Positions 8,069 to 16,003 of a stretch of 26,671 bases of DNA are shown piece after piece (positions within the stretch are counted from its first letter, which is position 1; every line of letters starts with the position of its first letter). Under the pieces are notes generated by a model. That model did not search any database. It saw nothing but the letters and a program-made list of their open reading frames with translations, and was not told the origin of the DNA. A program made the translations under genes and the position numbers. Source of the stretch: a virus; IMG/VR virus record IMGVR_UViG_3300020469_000218, positions 1-26,671 of that record. One strand, written 5' to 3'.

Positions 8069-8104
8069 GATATAATAACCTCATAATTATTAATAATAAA
8101 TTGT

Positions 8105-8137
8105 AAAAAAAAGAAGGAGAAACCCCCCTTCTTTTTT
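8105..8137 (-). terminator. Rho-independent terminator after the 475-aa fibre gene
   Basis: An 11-bp perfect stem (arms 8107-8117 and 8127-8137, AAAAAAGAAGG on both strands' reading) has a 9-nt loop and ends in a T-run on the minus strand. It starts about 11 nt after the fibre gene's stop. The A/T-symmetrical flanks mean it could work in both directions, but only the minus strand has an upstream gene. Confidence 0.85.
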
Positions 8138-8148
8138 GTTTTGTTTTT

Positions 8149-9576
8149 TTAGAATGTGCCGCCGTCGATGATAGCATCGAATTGTGCTAAATTAGACGCA
8201 GTATATGTTACTTCTCCTGCAGGAGCTGCACCTAAATTTGTTGTAGCAGCATATACGTTTTCTGATGCATCCCAGAATATACCTCTGAATTTATCAACTC
8301 CGCCTACATCATATGTGCCATAAAAACCTACATCAACCGCATCAGTATCAGTTCCAGTTTGGTCATATGCTAAAGCTAACATATTATCTGTAACAGAAAC
8401 TGTTGTTGATTGTACTGTTGTAGTTGTTCCTTGGACAGTTAAGTTACCTGCAATAACTGCACTACCGCCAATTTCTAAATCACCACCAGCATGAATAGCG
8501 CCACCTACTCCTACTCCACCTGATACTTGGATAGCTCCGGTAGAAGTATTTGAAGATGCTGTTGAATCATTAATATCAACTACACCGCCAACTGTTAATG
8601 CATTTGTGATAGATGCCGCATCGGACATAGTTACGTTGCCAGTTAAAGTTGAAGTGCCTTCTACAGTAAGACCTTGACCAACAGTAACATTTTTTCTACT
8701 TGCAATACCACCAGCTGTTATAATTGAGCCAGTAGTGTTTGATGTTGATTGAGTATCATCGGTAATTTCTAACGCACCAGAGATACCTAATCCACCTGTT
8801 GTAGATAACGTTCCTGTTATATTAGTATTACCAAATTCTGCTGTTGTTGCATTTACCTCACCAGTAATTGTTGTATTACCAGCTGCTAATGTGTTATTGA
8901 TAACTATTGCTTGAGATGTTGTCGCACCTCTTGTAGTAACAGTTTCTAATGTTGATTGGTTTACTGCTGTAATCTGTGTGCTGTTACCAGACATACCAAT
9001 ATCAGTTCCACCTACAAAATTAACTGTTTCTGTAGAACTATCACCACCACCTGCAGGTGTAAGTGATACTTGACCAATAGATGAGTTACCTGTTGTTGAT
9101 AATTCGTATGTGCTTGTATCAACGGTTATTTGTGTACTATTACCACTAACAACTGCTGCTCCAGTTCCAACGATTTTAGAAATGTCAGTTCCTACACCAG
9201 CATCTCCACCACCAGTTCCAGTTAATGTAATATTACCTTGAATTGTATTACCACCCGTTCCAACTGCATATGTTGTTCCGGTTACAGTTACTTCTGAGGA
9301 GTTGCCTGAAACAAGAGAAGCACCACTACCAGCTATTGTAATACTATCATTTGATAGTGTTAAATTATCTACAGTTAAAGTTACTGTAGCAGCTGATGAG
9401 TTACCGCTTTGTTCTAGATTATATTGATCTCCACTTACTGAAAAAACTGATGTTCCGTTAGACGAGAAAAGTTTCTTGTCTACGACGTTGATGGCTAATT
9501 CACCTTCAGCTAATGCGCTGTTAGCTGGCACACCACCCGGGGTGGTACTCCTTTTTAATTTAATAATTGACGCCAT
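8149..9576 (-). CDS. Tail fibre-like virion protein with GELA-type N-terminal module, 475 aa
   Basis: Residues 1-47 are the docking-type module (IIKLKRSTTPGG, GELAIN at 25-30, FSSNG), the best match in the window to the Mtd-N-like class of fibre N-termini. Residues about 50-210 hold three degenerate repeats of about 45 residues (SGNSS or SGNSTQ, then VTLT/SLTP, then GGG). Residues about 260-375 hold paired units of the type STSNTTGSIITAGGI and TASSNTSTGAIQVSGGVGVGG. A NLTVQGTTTTVQ segment follows, and the protein ends in DGGTF, a terminal signature also seen (DGGNY) in the 270-aa protein. It starts 4 nt after the coiled-coil gene with a strong AAGGAG site and is followed by a terminator. Confidence 0.88.
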   Translation of the reverse strand: MASIIKLKRSTTPGGVPANSALAEGELAINVVDKKLFSSNGTSVFSVSGDQYNLEQSGNSSAATVTLTVDNLTLSNDSITIAGSGASLVSGNSSEVTVTGTTYAVGTGGNTIQGNITLTGTGGGDAGVGTDISKIVGTGAAVVSGNSTQITVDTSTYELSTTGNSSIGQVSLTPAGGGDSSTETVNFVGGTDIGMSGNSTQITAVNQSTLETVTTRGATTSQAIVINNTLAAGNTTITGEVNATTAEFGNTNITGTLSTTGGLGISGALEITDDTQSTSNTTGSIITAGGIASRKNVTVGQGLTVEGTSTLTGNVTMSDAASITNALTVGGVVDINDSTASSNTSTGAIQVSGGVGVGGAIHAGGDLEIGGSAVIAGNLTVQGTTTTVQSTTVSVTDNMLALAYDQTGTDTDAVDVGFYGTYDVGGVDKFRGIFWDASENVYAATTNLGAAPAGEVTYTASNLAQFDAIIDGGTF

Positions 9577-9580
9577 TTAT

Positions 9581-10222
9581 TTACTCCTTAGATATTTTAG
9601 ACAGGCCTTGTCTTTTAACCTCTACCACTTTCGGTTTAAAATGATATAATTCTTCAGTTTTAATTGGTTTTGGCTTCTTCTGTTTATTTATATTTTCTTC
9701 TTGTTTAGGTTTTTCTCTTAATTGTGCTATTCGTTTTTTAACTAATGGTCTAAACATATATTTATCATAATTATCTACAGGGGTTTCTTTTAAAAGTTCA
9801 TCCGCTTTTTGTTTAGCTACCATAACCTCTTTTTTTGTGTCTTCTACCTGCTTCTCTGCTATTGTCTTCATTTGGCTTTTAAATTCACTAGCTGTTGTTG
9901 ATATGTTAATTTTAGTTTCTTGTAATTCCAATAATCCTTGTAACCGTTGCATCTCAGTGTTAAGCAACATATTTTTTTTAACAAGATCACTTATTATTTC
10001 TTGTTGATTAATTATATACCGCCGCCAGAAATCATCATCAAAATTATCTGTATCATCACCAGGAAAAGAATTCTCATGATTTGTTTGTTGTGAACTTATA
10101 TAATTATTACTATACTCTATTTTAGGTGTAGTGTCAACAAGATTCTCTTCAGGAATTGTTTTTTCTTTAGTAACTATTTCTTTTTTTATAATTGGTCTTT
10201 TAATTCGCTTTTTTGAAGCCAT
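9581..10222 (-). CDS. Coiled-coil structural or chaperone-like protein, 213 aa
   Basis: I do not recognise a family. The N-terminus is Lys/Arg-rich (residues 2-21), then comes an acidic patch GDDTDNFDDDFW (55-66), then a predicted coiled coil over residues about 70-147, then a basic Pro/Lys-rich tail (residues 155-213). It is the first gene behind a GATAAATA late promoter and has an AAGGTGA ribosome site. It sits 4 nt upstream of the 475-aa fibre gene. Expression coupled to a fibre gene suggests a fibre-assembly partner or a stalk component, which is inference only. Confidence 0.75.
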   Translation of the reverse strand: MASKKRIKRPIIKKEIVTKEKTIPEENLVDTTPKIEYSNNYISSQQTNHENSFPGDDTDNFDDDFWRRYIINQQEIISDLVKKNMLLNTEMQRLQGLLELQETKINISTTASEFKSQMKTIAEKQVEDTKKEVMVAKQKADELLKETPVDNYDKYMFRPLVKKRIAQLREKPKQEENINKQKKPKPIKTEELYHFKPKVVEVKRQGLSKISKE

Positions 10223-10261
10223 AATAATATCACCTTATTTTTTTATAATTATATTATACCA

Positions 10262-10269
10262 TATTTATC
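10262..10269 (-). promoter_or_regulatory. T4-type late promoter candidate (GATAAATA)
   Basis: The minus strand reads GATAAATA, overlapping the stop codon of the 270-aa gene and 39 nt upstream of the 213-aa gene's ATG. It fits the NATAAATA consensus of marine T4-like phages and would start the 10222-8149 unit. Confidence 0.6.
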
Positions 10270-11081
10270 TAATAATTGCCACCATCAATATCATCTGCAA
10301 TTGGTGCACCATTAACATCGTATTGTAATATCTGTCCTTGGCTTCCTGTTGTAAATGCTACTGTTGTTGTATTAGCTCCTGACATTACACCTTTTTCAAC
10401 CAATTCTCTAATCCCTGTACCACCATCTTTTACTTCTAAAGGATTCGAAAGACTATTAATTGTAACATTGTTTAATGTGCCATCTGTAATATTTGTATTA
10501 GATATATTACTATCGGTTAATGAAGCATTGCTTATTACAGCATCTGATAATCCTACACCCGACAGTCCCAATTGTCCTGTATACACAGCACCGGATAAAA
10601 ATATGCCTTTTCCTGATGTTACAGATGTAGGTAAGTTAGAACCTATAAAATTTAAAACACCTGACTGATAGTCAAAATACCATTCATCATTATTGCCAGA
10701 ACCAGTCTCAAATAACTGTGTTCCTGATGATACTGGATTTGCTGCTGATGATAATGCAGAATATACTTTTAATTGATATGTAGAACCAAAAACTGGAGGT
10801 ATCCAATTTACTATACTTGTAGTCCATGTTCTTCTGGTTGTAGAAGTTAAATCTTCTGTTGTTTGTATTGTTGTATATACTTTGACAATACTCGTATTAG
10901 ATGTGGGAATAACATTAGGAATTGATGATGCATCACTCCAAATAGCTAATGGATCAATAATAGGTTTAGATACAAATACCTCGTTAGGTGCTTTTTTAAG
11001 ATCATTAGTATCAGTTTTTACTCTACCAAAACCTATTTTTTTCCAAAGTAAATCAACTTTTTGTGAATCTGATATGGTCAT
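10269..11081 (-). CDS. Conserved T4-like marine phage virion structural protein, 270 aa
   Basis: The N-terminus (SDSQKVDLLWKKIGFG, then KTDTNDLKKAPNE) matches my recollection of a structural family common in T4-like cyanophages. The middle (residues about 60-160) includes RTWTTSIVNWIPPVFGSTY and a DEWYFDYQSGVLNFIG segment. The C-terminus has short N/S/T repeats (SNASLTDSNISNTNITDG), then a DGGTG motif, TGSQGQILQYD and the ending DGGNY. It starts within the stop codon of the 963-aa gene (TAATG), so translation of the two is probably coupled. It likely bridges a fibre to the baseplate or forms a baseplate-peripheral complex with it. No enzymatic motif is seen. Confidence 0.82.
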   Translation of the reverse strand: MTISDSQKVDLLWKKIGFGRVKTDTNDLKKAPNEVFVSKPIIDPLAIWSDASSIPNVIPTSNTSIVKVYTTIQTTEDLTSTTRRTWTTSIVNWIPPVFGSTYQLKVYSALSSAANPVSSGTQLFETGSGNNDEWYFDYQSGVLNFIGSNLPTSVTSGKGIFLSGAVYTGQLGLSGVGLSDAVISNASLTDSNISNTNITDGTLNNVTINSLSNPLEVKDGGTGIRELVEKGVMSGANTTTVAFTTGSQGQILQYDVNGAPIADDIDGGNY

Positions 11082-13972
11082 TATGATATACTCAAATCTG
11101 ATATAGATTGGCCTGATGATAGACCAATAGAAATTAATATTTGATTTCCAAACGCATTGGTGCCATTTTGGCTTCCGAGTGTTAATAGAAAACTACTATT
11201 GTTATATGTAGTATTTGAAAGAATTCTATCACCTGATGTAAATGCGCATCCGTCAGATCCATTGCCCCCACTTCCTGTATTGCCACCTGGTATACCACTA
11301 CCAGCATATGTATCTCCTGCGTTCAACCACCCATTTAAAGTTGATGCAGAATCTATGCCTGTTCCAGGAGCTGCTATATGAAATGATGAAACAATTCCAC
11401 TTAATGTAACATTAAAGTTAGCTACCTGAGTCCTTCTAAATGCTATTATTATTTTTTGTGTGCCTGATCGACCGGAACTAAGATTAGGGCCTGCAGGTAA
11501 AAATCCAGTGCTTAAATCTGAGGCAAAGTGTTGTAAAGATCCATATCTAATTACAGCTTCATCAGTGCCAATAATAGTTTGTGCACCACTCCATGTTGAA
11601 CTTGTATAGTAATTTGTTGAACTTGAGAATGTGGGATTAACACCAGTAAATCCAGTTATTCTTACCGCATCATCGTTATAAGTTGCTCCTAATGAATCAC
11701 TAACAGGTATAGCTAATTCATTTATGCCAGAAGATGATCCATTCATTACAGATATTTTTGTATTACTAAAGTTGACAGATGTACTCGTTCCATTAACATT
11801 TTTAACATTCATGTTGAAACCTTGTACTCTTTTTCCCCCTCCATTAATATTTAACTGAAATGTTTCTAATGTTACAGGAGATGACATTCCTGTATTAGCT
11901 ATTGGATAATTTGAATTCAATTGAGAGGATGGTAAAATGGTATATGTTTTACTTTGAGAATTTATTATTGATCCAGATTCTCCTTCAAATGTTTGACCAC
12001 TACCAAAAGTAAAAGGAGTTGTTGTATTTCTATATGTCTGGCCTGTTAAGTTTGTTATTTTTGTACCTATAACATTAATCTTAGCATTATTTGTATAGTA
12101 TGGAATACCTGAAACATATGCTAAAGTCCCAGCTGTATTTTCTGTAACTGTTGTTGTTGAAAAATCTATACTTGGAGTTGACGTCAAATTATCTTTTATA
12201 AAATCTAATTGATTTGTATTACCTGTTGTACTATGAGACAATTTGTAGGTATGAGCTCCAATAGATAAATTATTTTTACTTATTCTTGATTTGAATCCTG
12301 AATACAATCCTGAAGCATATATTTTTTGAATATCAGAGACACTAGTTCCTGTATTACTAAATTGATTGAAATCACTTTCATCAATTATAACTAACGAGTC
12401 GTATGTACCAGAATTATCATTTGAATCAAATGTAATACTTCCGTCAGCTGAATTGTCTATTAAAGATGTCAGTGTACCATTGTCGGCATCGTGAGTAAAT
12501 TGGGTTGTAACAGAACCAGATGTTTGTATATTTCCTGAAGTTGTATATCTTGTAGGTGTGTCTCCGACATTTAATGTTGTTCCACTTGAGTTGTCAATAA
12601 ATCCTGATGCTACTCTTGGTGATGAACCAACAGAACTTGAAGATAAAGTAAATGTTTTATTAGCCAAACCTTGAGGAGCAGCAATACTTGTATTAAATAT
12701 TTTTATAACACTTGTTATACTATCAGGTAAAGAAGCTGGATTAGCTGTTGAATGAGTATTGATTGATAATGTTATAGTGTTAGTACTAAAACCAGTATCT
12801 GATGTATAGATATGATCTATTCTAGATCCTTCTGTCCCGCCTTCTACTGATGTATTAGATATTGAGTCTGATGTTCCATCTCCCCAATTAATATGGAATG
12901 TGGCAATGACTCCATTAGCATTAGTAGTATTATTATCAAGAAATATTTGATCTCCTGTATTAGCTTCAATAATATTACTTCCATTAGTTAATGCATCGTG
13001 TATAGTAAATGCTGCAGCAGGATCTGGTGTAAAAACGACTATAGCATTATTTACTATTATCTGCGCATTATTACCTTCTCCAAGACCATTATCATTTCTT
13101 GCAATTACTGTTATATTATATGATCCACCAGATGTGTTTGTATATGTATGGTTTGGTGTTGAGTCACTTGTATTATTAGAAAAAGATCCATCACCCCAAT
13201 TTATATCAAATTTGTTTGGATTACCTGTTGTAGATATTGTTAATTGTGTATCTAATGGTGCACCGCCTGAAGTGTTGCTTATTGTAAATGATACATCTCT
13301 TACATACGTATTATTATACACATTTAAAACAACCTCATTTAATTTATCAACTGCATCTGATACTTTTGTGTTTGCAGTTATTGATGTAACTGCACCTTCT
13401 GCAGTAACTCCTGCACCATTAGAATATATACCGTCTTCAACGGGAATTCCCATAGGTATTGAGTTTGCTATTGAGGATATACTAGAAAAAGCAGTAGTTA
13501 AAGTTGTATCTACATATTGTTTAGTAGCTGCTTGTAAATTTTCTGTTGGATCTCCAGTTAAATAAACTGAGGATACAAAAAGATTTGAATAATAATTTGT
13601 GTCACTACCTAAATTTAAAGTTGTATTGGTGGTTGGAATAATATTAGTGTTTACTGTAGCTCCTAAAGATATGATATCATTTCCATCTCCAAGCGTTAAG
13701 GTACTACCTTTAAGAAGAATATCCCCATCAACAGTTAATGTATTTGATATTGTTACATCTGTAGCTTGAACATTAGCAATTGTTTCTCCAAAATTTAATT
13801 TGGCAGTATCATTTCCTCGTGCAATTAAAACAGGAACATTACCTGATACTGATCCTATGAATAAATCATTAGATGTGAATGAATATGCAAGTTCTCCACT
13901 TGACAATATACCATTTGCTGGTGTATCATTTGTGTTACTCGTTCTAATTTGAATAACATTATATTCAGACAT
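11081..13972 (-). CDS. Large tail fibre-like protein with two PKD-type domains, 963 aa
   Basis: Residues 1-45 are a GELA-type N-terminal module (GELAYS at 26-31). Residues 55-155 carry NIIPTTNTTLNLGS and AATKQYVDT, motifs common in marine phage fibres. Two PKD-like Ig folds follow: residues about 225-310 (INWGDGS, then HTYTNTSGGSYNITV) and about 317-427 (INWGDGT, then HIYTSDTG). Residues 430-800 are Ser/Thr/Asn-rich beta structure. The last ~110 residues hold a Gly-rich region (YAGSGIPGGNTGSGG) before a CAFTSGDRI segment, a C-terminus I associate with cyanophage structural proteins. PKD domains usually act as rigid spacers or carbohydrate-contact modules. It overlaps both neighbours by TAATG junctions, so it is translationally coupled to the 86-aa and 270-aa proteins. 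Confidence 0.87.
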   Translation of the reverse strand: MSEYNVIQIRTSNTNDTPANGILSSGELAYSFTSNDLFIGSVSGNVPVLIARGNDTAKLNFGETIANVQATDVTISNTLTVDGDILLKGSTLTLGDGNDIISLGATVNTNIIPTTNTTLNLGSDTNYYSNLFVSSVYLTGDPTENLQAATKQYVDTTLTTAFSSISSIANSIPMGIPVEDGIYSNGAGVTAEGAVTSITANTKVSDAVDKLNEVVLNVYNNTYVRDVSFTISNTSGGAPLDTQLTISTTGNPNKFDINWGDGSFSNNTSDSTPNHTYTNTSGGSYNITVIARNDNGLGEGNNAQIIVNNAIVVFTPDPAAAFTIHDALTNGSNIIEANTGDQIFLDNNTTNANGVIATFHINWGDGTSDSISNTSVEGGTEGSRIDHIYTSDTGFSTNTITLSINTHSTANPASLPDSITSVIKIFNTSIAAPQGLANKTFTLSSSSVGSSPRVASGFIDNSSGTTLNVGDTPTRYTTSGNIQTSGSVTTQFTHDADNGTLTSLIDNSADGSITFDSNDNSGTYDSLVIIDESDFNQFSNTGTSVSDIQKIYASGLYSGFKSRISKNNLSIGAHTYKLSHSTTGNTNQLDFIKDNLTSTPSIDFSTTTVTENTAGTLAYVSGIPYYTNNAKINVIGTKITNLTGQTYRNTTTPFTFGSGQTFEGESGSIINSQSKTYTILPSSQLNSNYPIANTGMSSPVTLETFQLNINGGGKRVQGFNMNVKNVNGTSTSVNFSNTKISVMNGSSSGINELAIPVSDSLGATYNDDAVRITGFTGVNPTFSSSTNYYTSSTWSGAQTIIGTDEAVIRYGSLQHFASDLSTGFLPAGPNLSSGRSGTQKIIIAFRRTQVANFNVTLSGIVSSFHIAAPGTGIDSASTLNGWLNAGDTYAGSGIPGGNTGSGGNGSDGCAFTSGDRILSNTTYNNSSFLLTLGSQNGTNAFGNQILISIGLSSGQSISDLSIS

Positions 13973-14232
13973 TAGAAAAATCCGCCATGCACACCAACTT
14001 TTTGGACGATGAAGGTATTAGAATCAACATCATAAACTAAACTAACAGCTGCTTCATTGGATATTGCAGCATCACTTTGGAAAACCACTTGTTGTTTTAT
14101 ACCAGCACTTCCAAACATTATTCTTGATACTTGTTCTGGTGTAGCTGTTTGAATTCTAGCTATTGCAGTATTACCAGTTCTGAATACGGTAGTGGTATTA
14201 GCATTTATTCCTGTGCTTGTATCTATAGCCAT
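13972..14232 (-). CDS. Small virion-associated hypothetical protein, 86 aa
   Basis: I do not recognise a named family. The sequence includes ARIQTATPEQVSRIMFGSAG and ends in NTFIVQKVGVHGGFF; the 'xNTFxVxK' plus Gly-Gly-aromatic ending resembles the ends of other fibre-associated proteins here. It starts 1 nt after the 114-aa gene's stop and its own stop overlaps the 963-aa start (TAATG). Its place between an Ig-like protein and a fibre suggests a small connector or assembly protein. Confidence 0.75.
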   Translation of the reverse strand: MAIDTSTGINANTTTVFRTGNTAIARIQTATPEQVSRIMFGSAGIKQQVVFQSDAAISNEAAVSLVYDVDSNTFIVQKVGVHGGFF

Positions 14233-14233
14233 T

Positions 14234-14578
14234 TTAGCTTCCTCTTGTTACACCAGGTGTGACAGTTACTAAACCTTCTAATACACGTGTTGCATTATTA
14301 CTATTTAACGTATTATAAACCTCAACATCATATACATATCTTCCTGCAGGAACGATATTAGTTTCTGCAGATGTCATACTTAATTCCATGATACCACCGG
14401 TTGGATTTGTAATATTCGTTGATATTATATGAAATATGCTAGATGAATGTGTTTTTCTAAAATGACATGCTGATGTATGATCTGTTAAATTAAAAATATC
14501 TCCGCTCATGTCTGTAATATTTACTACGATATTAAATTTACTTCCTTGATCTATAATAAGATTAGCTTTTGCTGCCAT
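14234..14578 (-). CDS. Ig-like baseplate-peripheral protein, 114 aa
   Basis: The protein is made of alternating beta-strand-like segments (MAAKANLIIDQGSKFNIVVN, then GGIMELSMTSAETNIV, then GRYVYDVEV, then VLEGLVTVTPGVT). This resembles small proteins of T4-like cyanophages and, more remotely, the N-terminal fold of BppU-like (DUF2479) baseplate proteins. It is the first gene of a late unit, with TATAAATA 32 nt upstream of the ATG and an AAAGAGG ribosome site. It probably contributes to the fibre-attachment part of the baseplate. The family assignment is from memory of sequence patterns and not proven. Confidence 0.8.
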   Translation of the reverse strand: MAAKANLIIDQGSKFNIVVNITDMSGDIFNLTDHTSACHFRKTHSSSIFHIISTNITNPTGGIMELSMTSAETNIVPAGRYVYDVEVYNTLNSNNATRVLEGLVTVTPGVTRGS

Positions 14579-14610
14579 CGTACAATCCTCTTTATATTAT
14601 TAATTATATA

Positions 14611-14618
14611 TATTTATA
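14611..14618 (-). promoter_or_regulatory. T4-type late promoter TATAAATA
   Basis: The minus strand reads TATAAATA, 32 nt upstream of the 114-aa gene. It drives leftward transcription, back to back with the rightward sigma-70 promoter at 14643-14671. Confidence 0.68.
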
Positions 14619-14642
14619 CTAGTTAAAATCCTTAAAAAACCG

Positions 14643-14671
14643 TTGACTCTTTCATATTTTTATGTTATAAT
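14643..14671 (+). promoter_or_regulatory. Sigma-70 type promoter for the plus-strand glycosyltransferase gene
   Basis: TTGACT (14643-14648) and TATAAT (14666-14671) are separated by exactly 17 bp, near-consensus for the housekeeping sigma factor of the host. The predicted start near 14678 leaves a leader of about 30 nt with an AGAGG ribosome site (14696-14700). This gene should therefore be readable by host polymerase without phage late factors, unlike its neighbours. Confidence 0.75.
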
Positions 14672-14709
14672 AATTATTGTATGATTAGCTAAGATAGAGG
14701 GCCCTACTA

Positions 14710-15393
14710 ATGAATTTTGTTTGTGTTAATTTTGGCAACATGTATCATAATGCATATGTGGACGCTCTTTATTATATGATATTTATGCGTAATAAAATAA
14801 ACAGCTTTACATGTATTACTGATAGAAAAAGAAATATTAAAAAAGAGATTAACCAAATAATAATTAGTGATGACGAATACGAAGGCGCATGGAATAAACT
14901 TTATTGCTTTCATGATATAGATTTGCCGAATGAATTTGTATTATTGGATTTAGATATTGTATTGCAATCTAATTTTAAATTTAATGAATTAAAAGAAATA
15001 ATTGATAACAATAAGTTATTATTTGTTAATGCAGATTGGGCTATAGATAGCAGACCTTATCAACCTACTCAAATAAATTCATCTCTATTGTATGTTAATA
15101 AAAATTTAAAATCCTATAATAAAATTAGAAAATCTATAGACAAGGGAGATTGGTATCCATATGCTACTATGGATAGATATTTATTTAATATACTTAATAA
15201 AAAAGAAATAGGTTATTTTGATTCATTAAAAATATATTCATATATGGATAATGAATATATGGAAAAAAATTATGATGTATGCCTTTTAAATAAATTTGAT
15301 GGTAAAATATTCGATTATATTATAAGCAGTAACTGGATATTTAAATACTACCCAATTCATCTTTCATATCCATCCACATATCATATTGATTAA
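14710..15393 (+). CDS. Glycosyltransferase-like protein, GT-A type, plus-strand moron
   Basis: A 227-aa protein, the only plus-strand gene seen. Residues 60-64 (AWNKL), then FVLLDLDIVLQS (76-87) with a D80-x-D82 motif after two hydrophobic strands, and INSSLLYVNKN (122-132) fit the small phage or capsule type of GT-A nucleotide-sugar transferase (WNK, DLD, NS-x-hydrophobic). The Asp pair would bind metal and the nucleotide-sugar. No signal peptide or membrane segment is seen, so it should be cytoplasmic. It has its own sigma-70 promoter and AGAGG ribosome site. Its last 53 bp overlap the oxygenase gene tail to tail. Its acceptor could be a virion protein, DNA or a host glycan. The general GT call is fairly sure; the substrate is unknown. 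Confidence 0.8.
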   Translation: MNFVCVNFGNMYHNAYVDALYYMIFMRNKINSFTCITDRKRNIKKEINQIIISDDEYEGAWNKLYCFHDIDLPNEFVLLDLDIVLQSNFKFNELKEIIDNNKLLFVNADWAIDSRPYQPTQINSSLLYVNKNLKSYNKIRKSIDKGDWYPYATMDRYLFNILNKKEIGYFDSLKIYSYMDNEYMEKNYDVCLLNKFDGKIFDYIISSNWIFKYYPIHLSYPSTYHID

Positions 15394-16003
15394 TAATATA
15401 TGATATAGTTATTCTACTGCCAGATTTATTAGCTGCACAATGCCAAACTTTTTTATTGCCTTCATCATGACCACCAAAATACCCTGTTTTTACATTCCAA
15501 CCAATACTATCTTTATGCATAATATATTTTTTAGCATTTAAATCATATTCTTCAAAATATCCACCACCACAATCACTATATGTAAATAATACATTATATC
15601 CTCTAGCATTAGCATTATGATGCCATCCTATATATCCATCTACGGGGTAATATGTCAACAAAGAATTGTTAGATGCACCTAATTCTGATGTCATATTATT
15701 AGCAAGACTCATGACTTTATCTCTATTATTTAATTTATGAGCACCTACACTTGTTCTATAGTCTATAAGTAATGAACATTCAGGAAAGCCTTCGTGATTA
15801 TTGCCATTCATAAGCCATTGATGGTAATCATAACTTGTTCCGCTTGTAATATCCATTCCATCATTATACTCTTTACCATCTCTACCTAATCTTTCATCAT
15901 ATGCTATATCATATAATGTTTTAGTGTCTTCAGATAAAATATTATCTTTAATATCATTTAAAATATGTAATATACTTTTATTTTTAACTTCTATCTTGTC
16001 CAT
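15341..16003 (-). CDS. 2OG-Fe(II) oxygenase-like protein, 220 aa
   Basis: The C-terminal half has the double-stranded beta-helix pattern: YYPVDGYIGWHHNANARGYN (118-137), then VLFTYS, GGGYFEEYD (146-154), GWNVKTGYFG (168-177), VWHC with the distal His (H188), and GSRITISYII with R197, which would bind 2-oxoglutarate. This is the non-haem Fe(II) dioxygenase layout (AlkB/prolyl-hydroxylase superfamily), and similar proteins occur in T4-like cyanophages. The usual H-x-D appears as H128-H129-N130, with Asn where Asp is expected. It overlaps the upstream glycosyltransferase gene by 20 nt, so the two are co-translated. Likely role: hydroxylation of a protein, nucleic acid or small molecule. The target is unknown. 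Confidence 0.8.
   Translation of the reverse strand: MDKIEVKNKSILHILNDIKDNILSEDTKTLYDIAYDERLGRDGKEYNDGMDITSGTSYDYHQWLMNGNNHEGFPECSLLIDYRTSVGAHKLNNRDKVMSLANNMTSELGASNNSLLTYYPVDGYIGWHHNANARGYNVLFTYSDCGGGYFEEYDLNAKKYIMHKDSIGWNVKTGYFGGHDEGNKKVWHCAANKSGSRITISYIINQYDMWMDMKDELGSI

Noticed and set aside
7977-8177. 66-aa minus frame across the terminator and the start of the 95-aa gene
   Set aside because: It runs through the terminator hairpin and overlaps the coiled-coil gene in another frame; it has no coherent composition.
14707-14913. Minus-strand frame opposite the plus-strand glycosyltransferase
   Set aside because: It is antisense to a gene with clear GT-A motifs and its own promoter and has no recognisable features.
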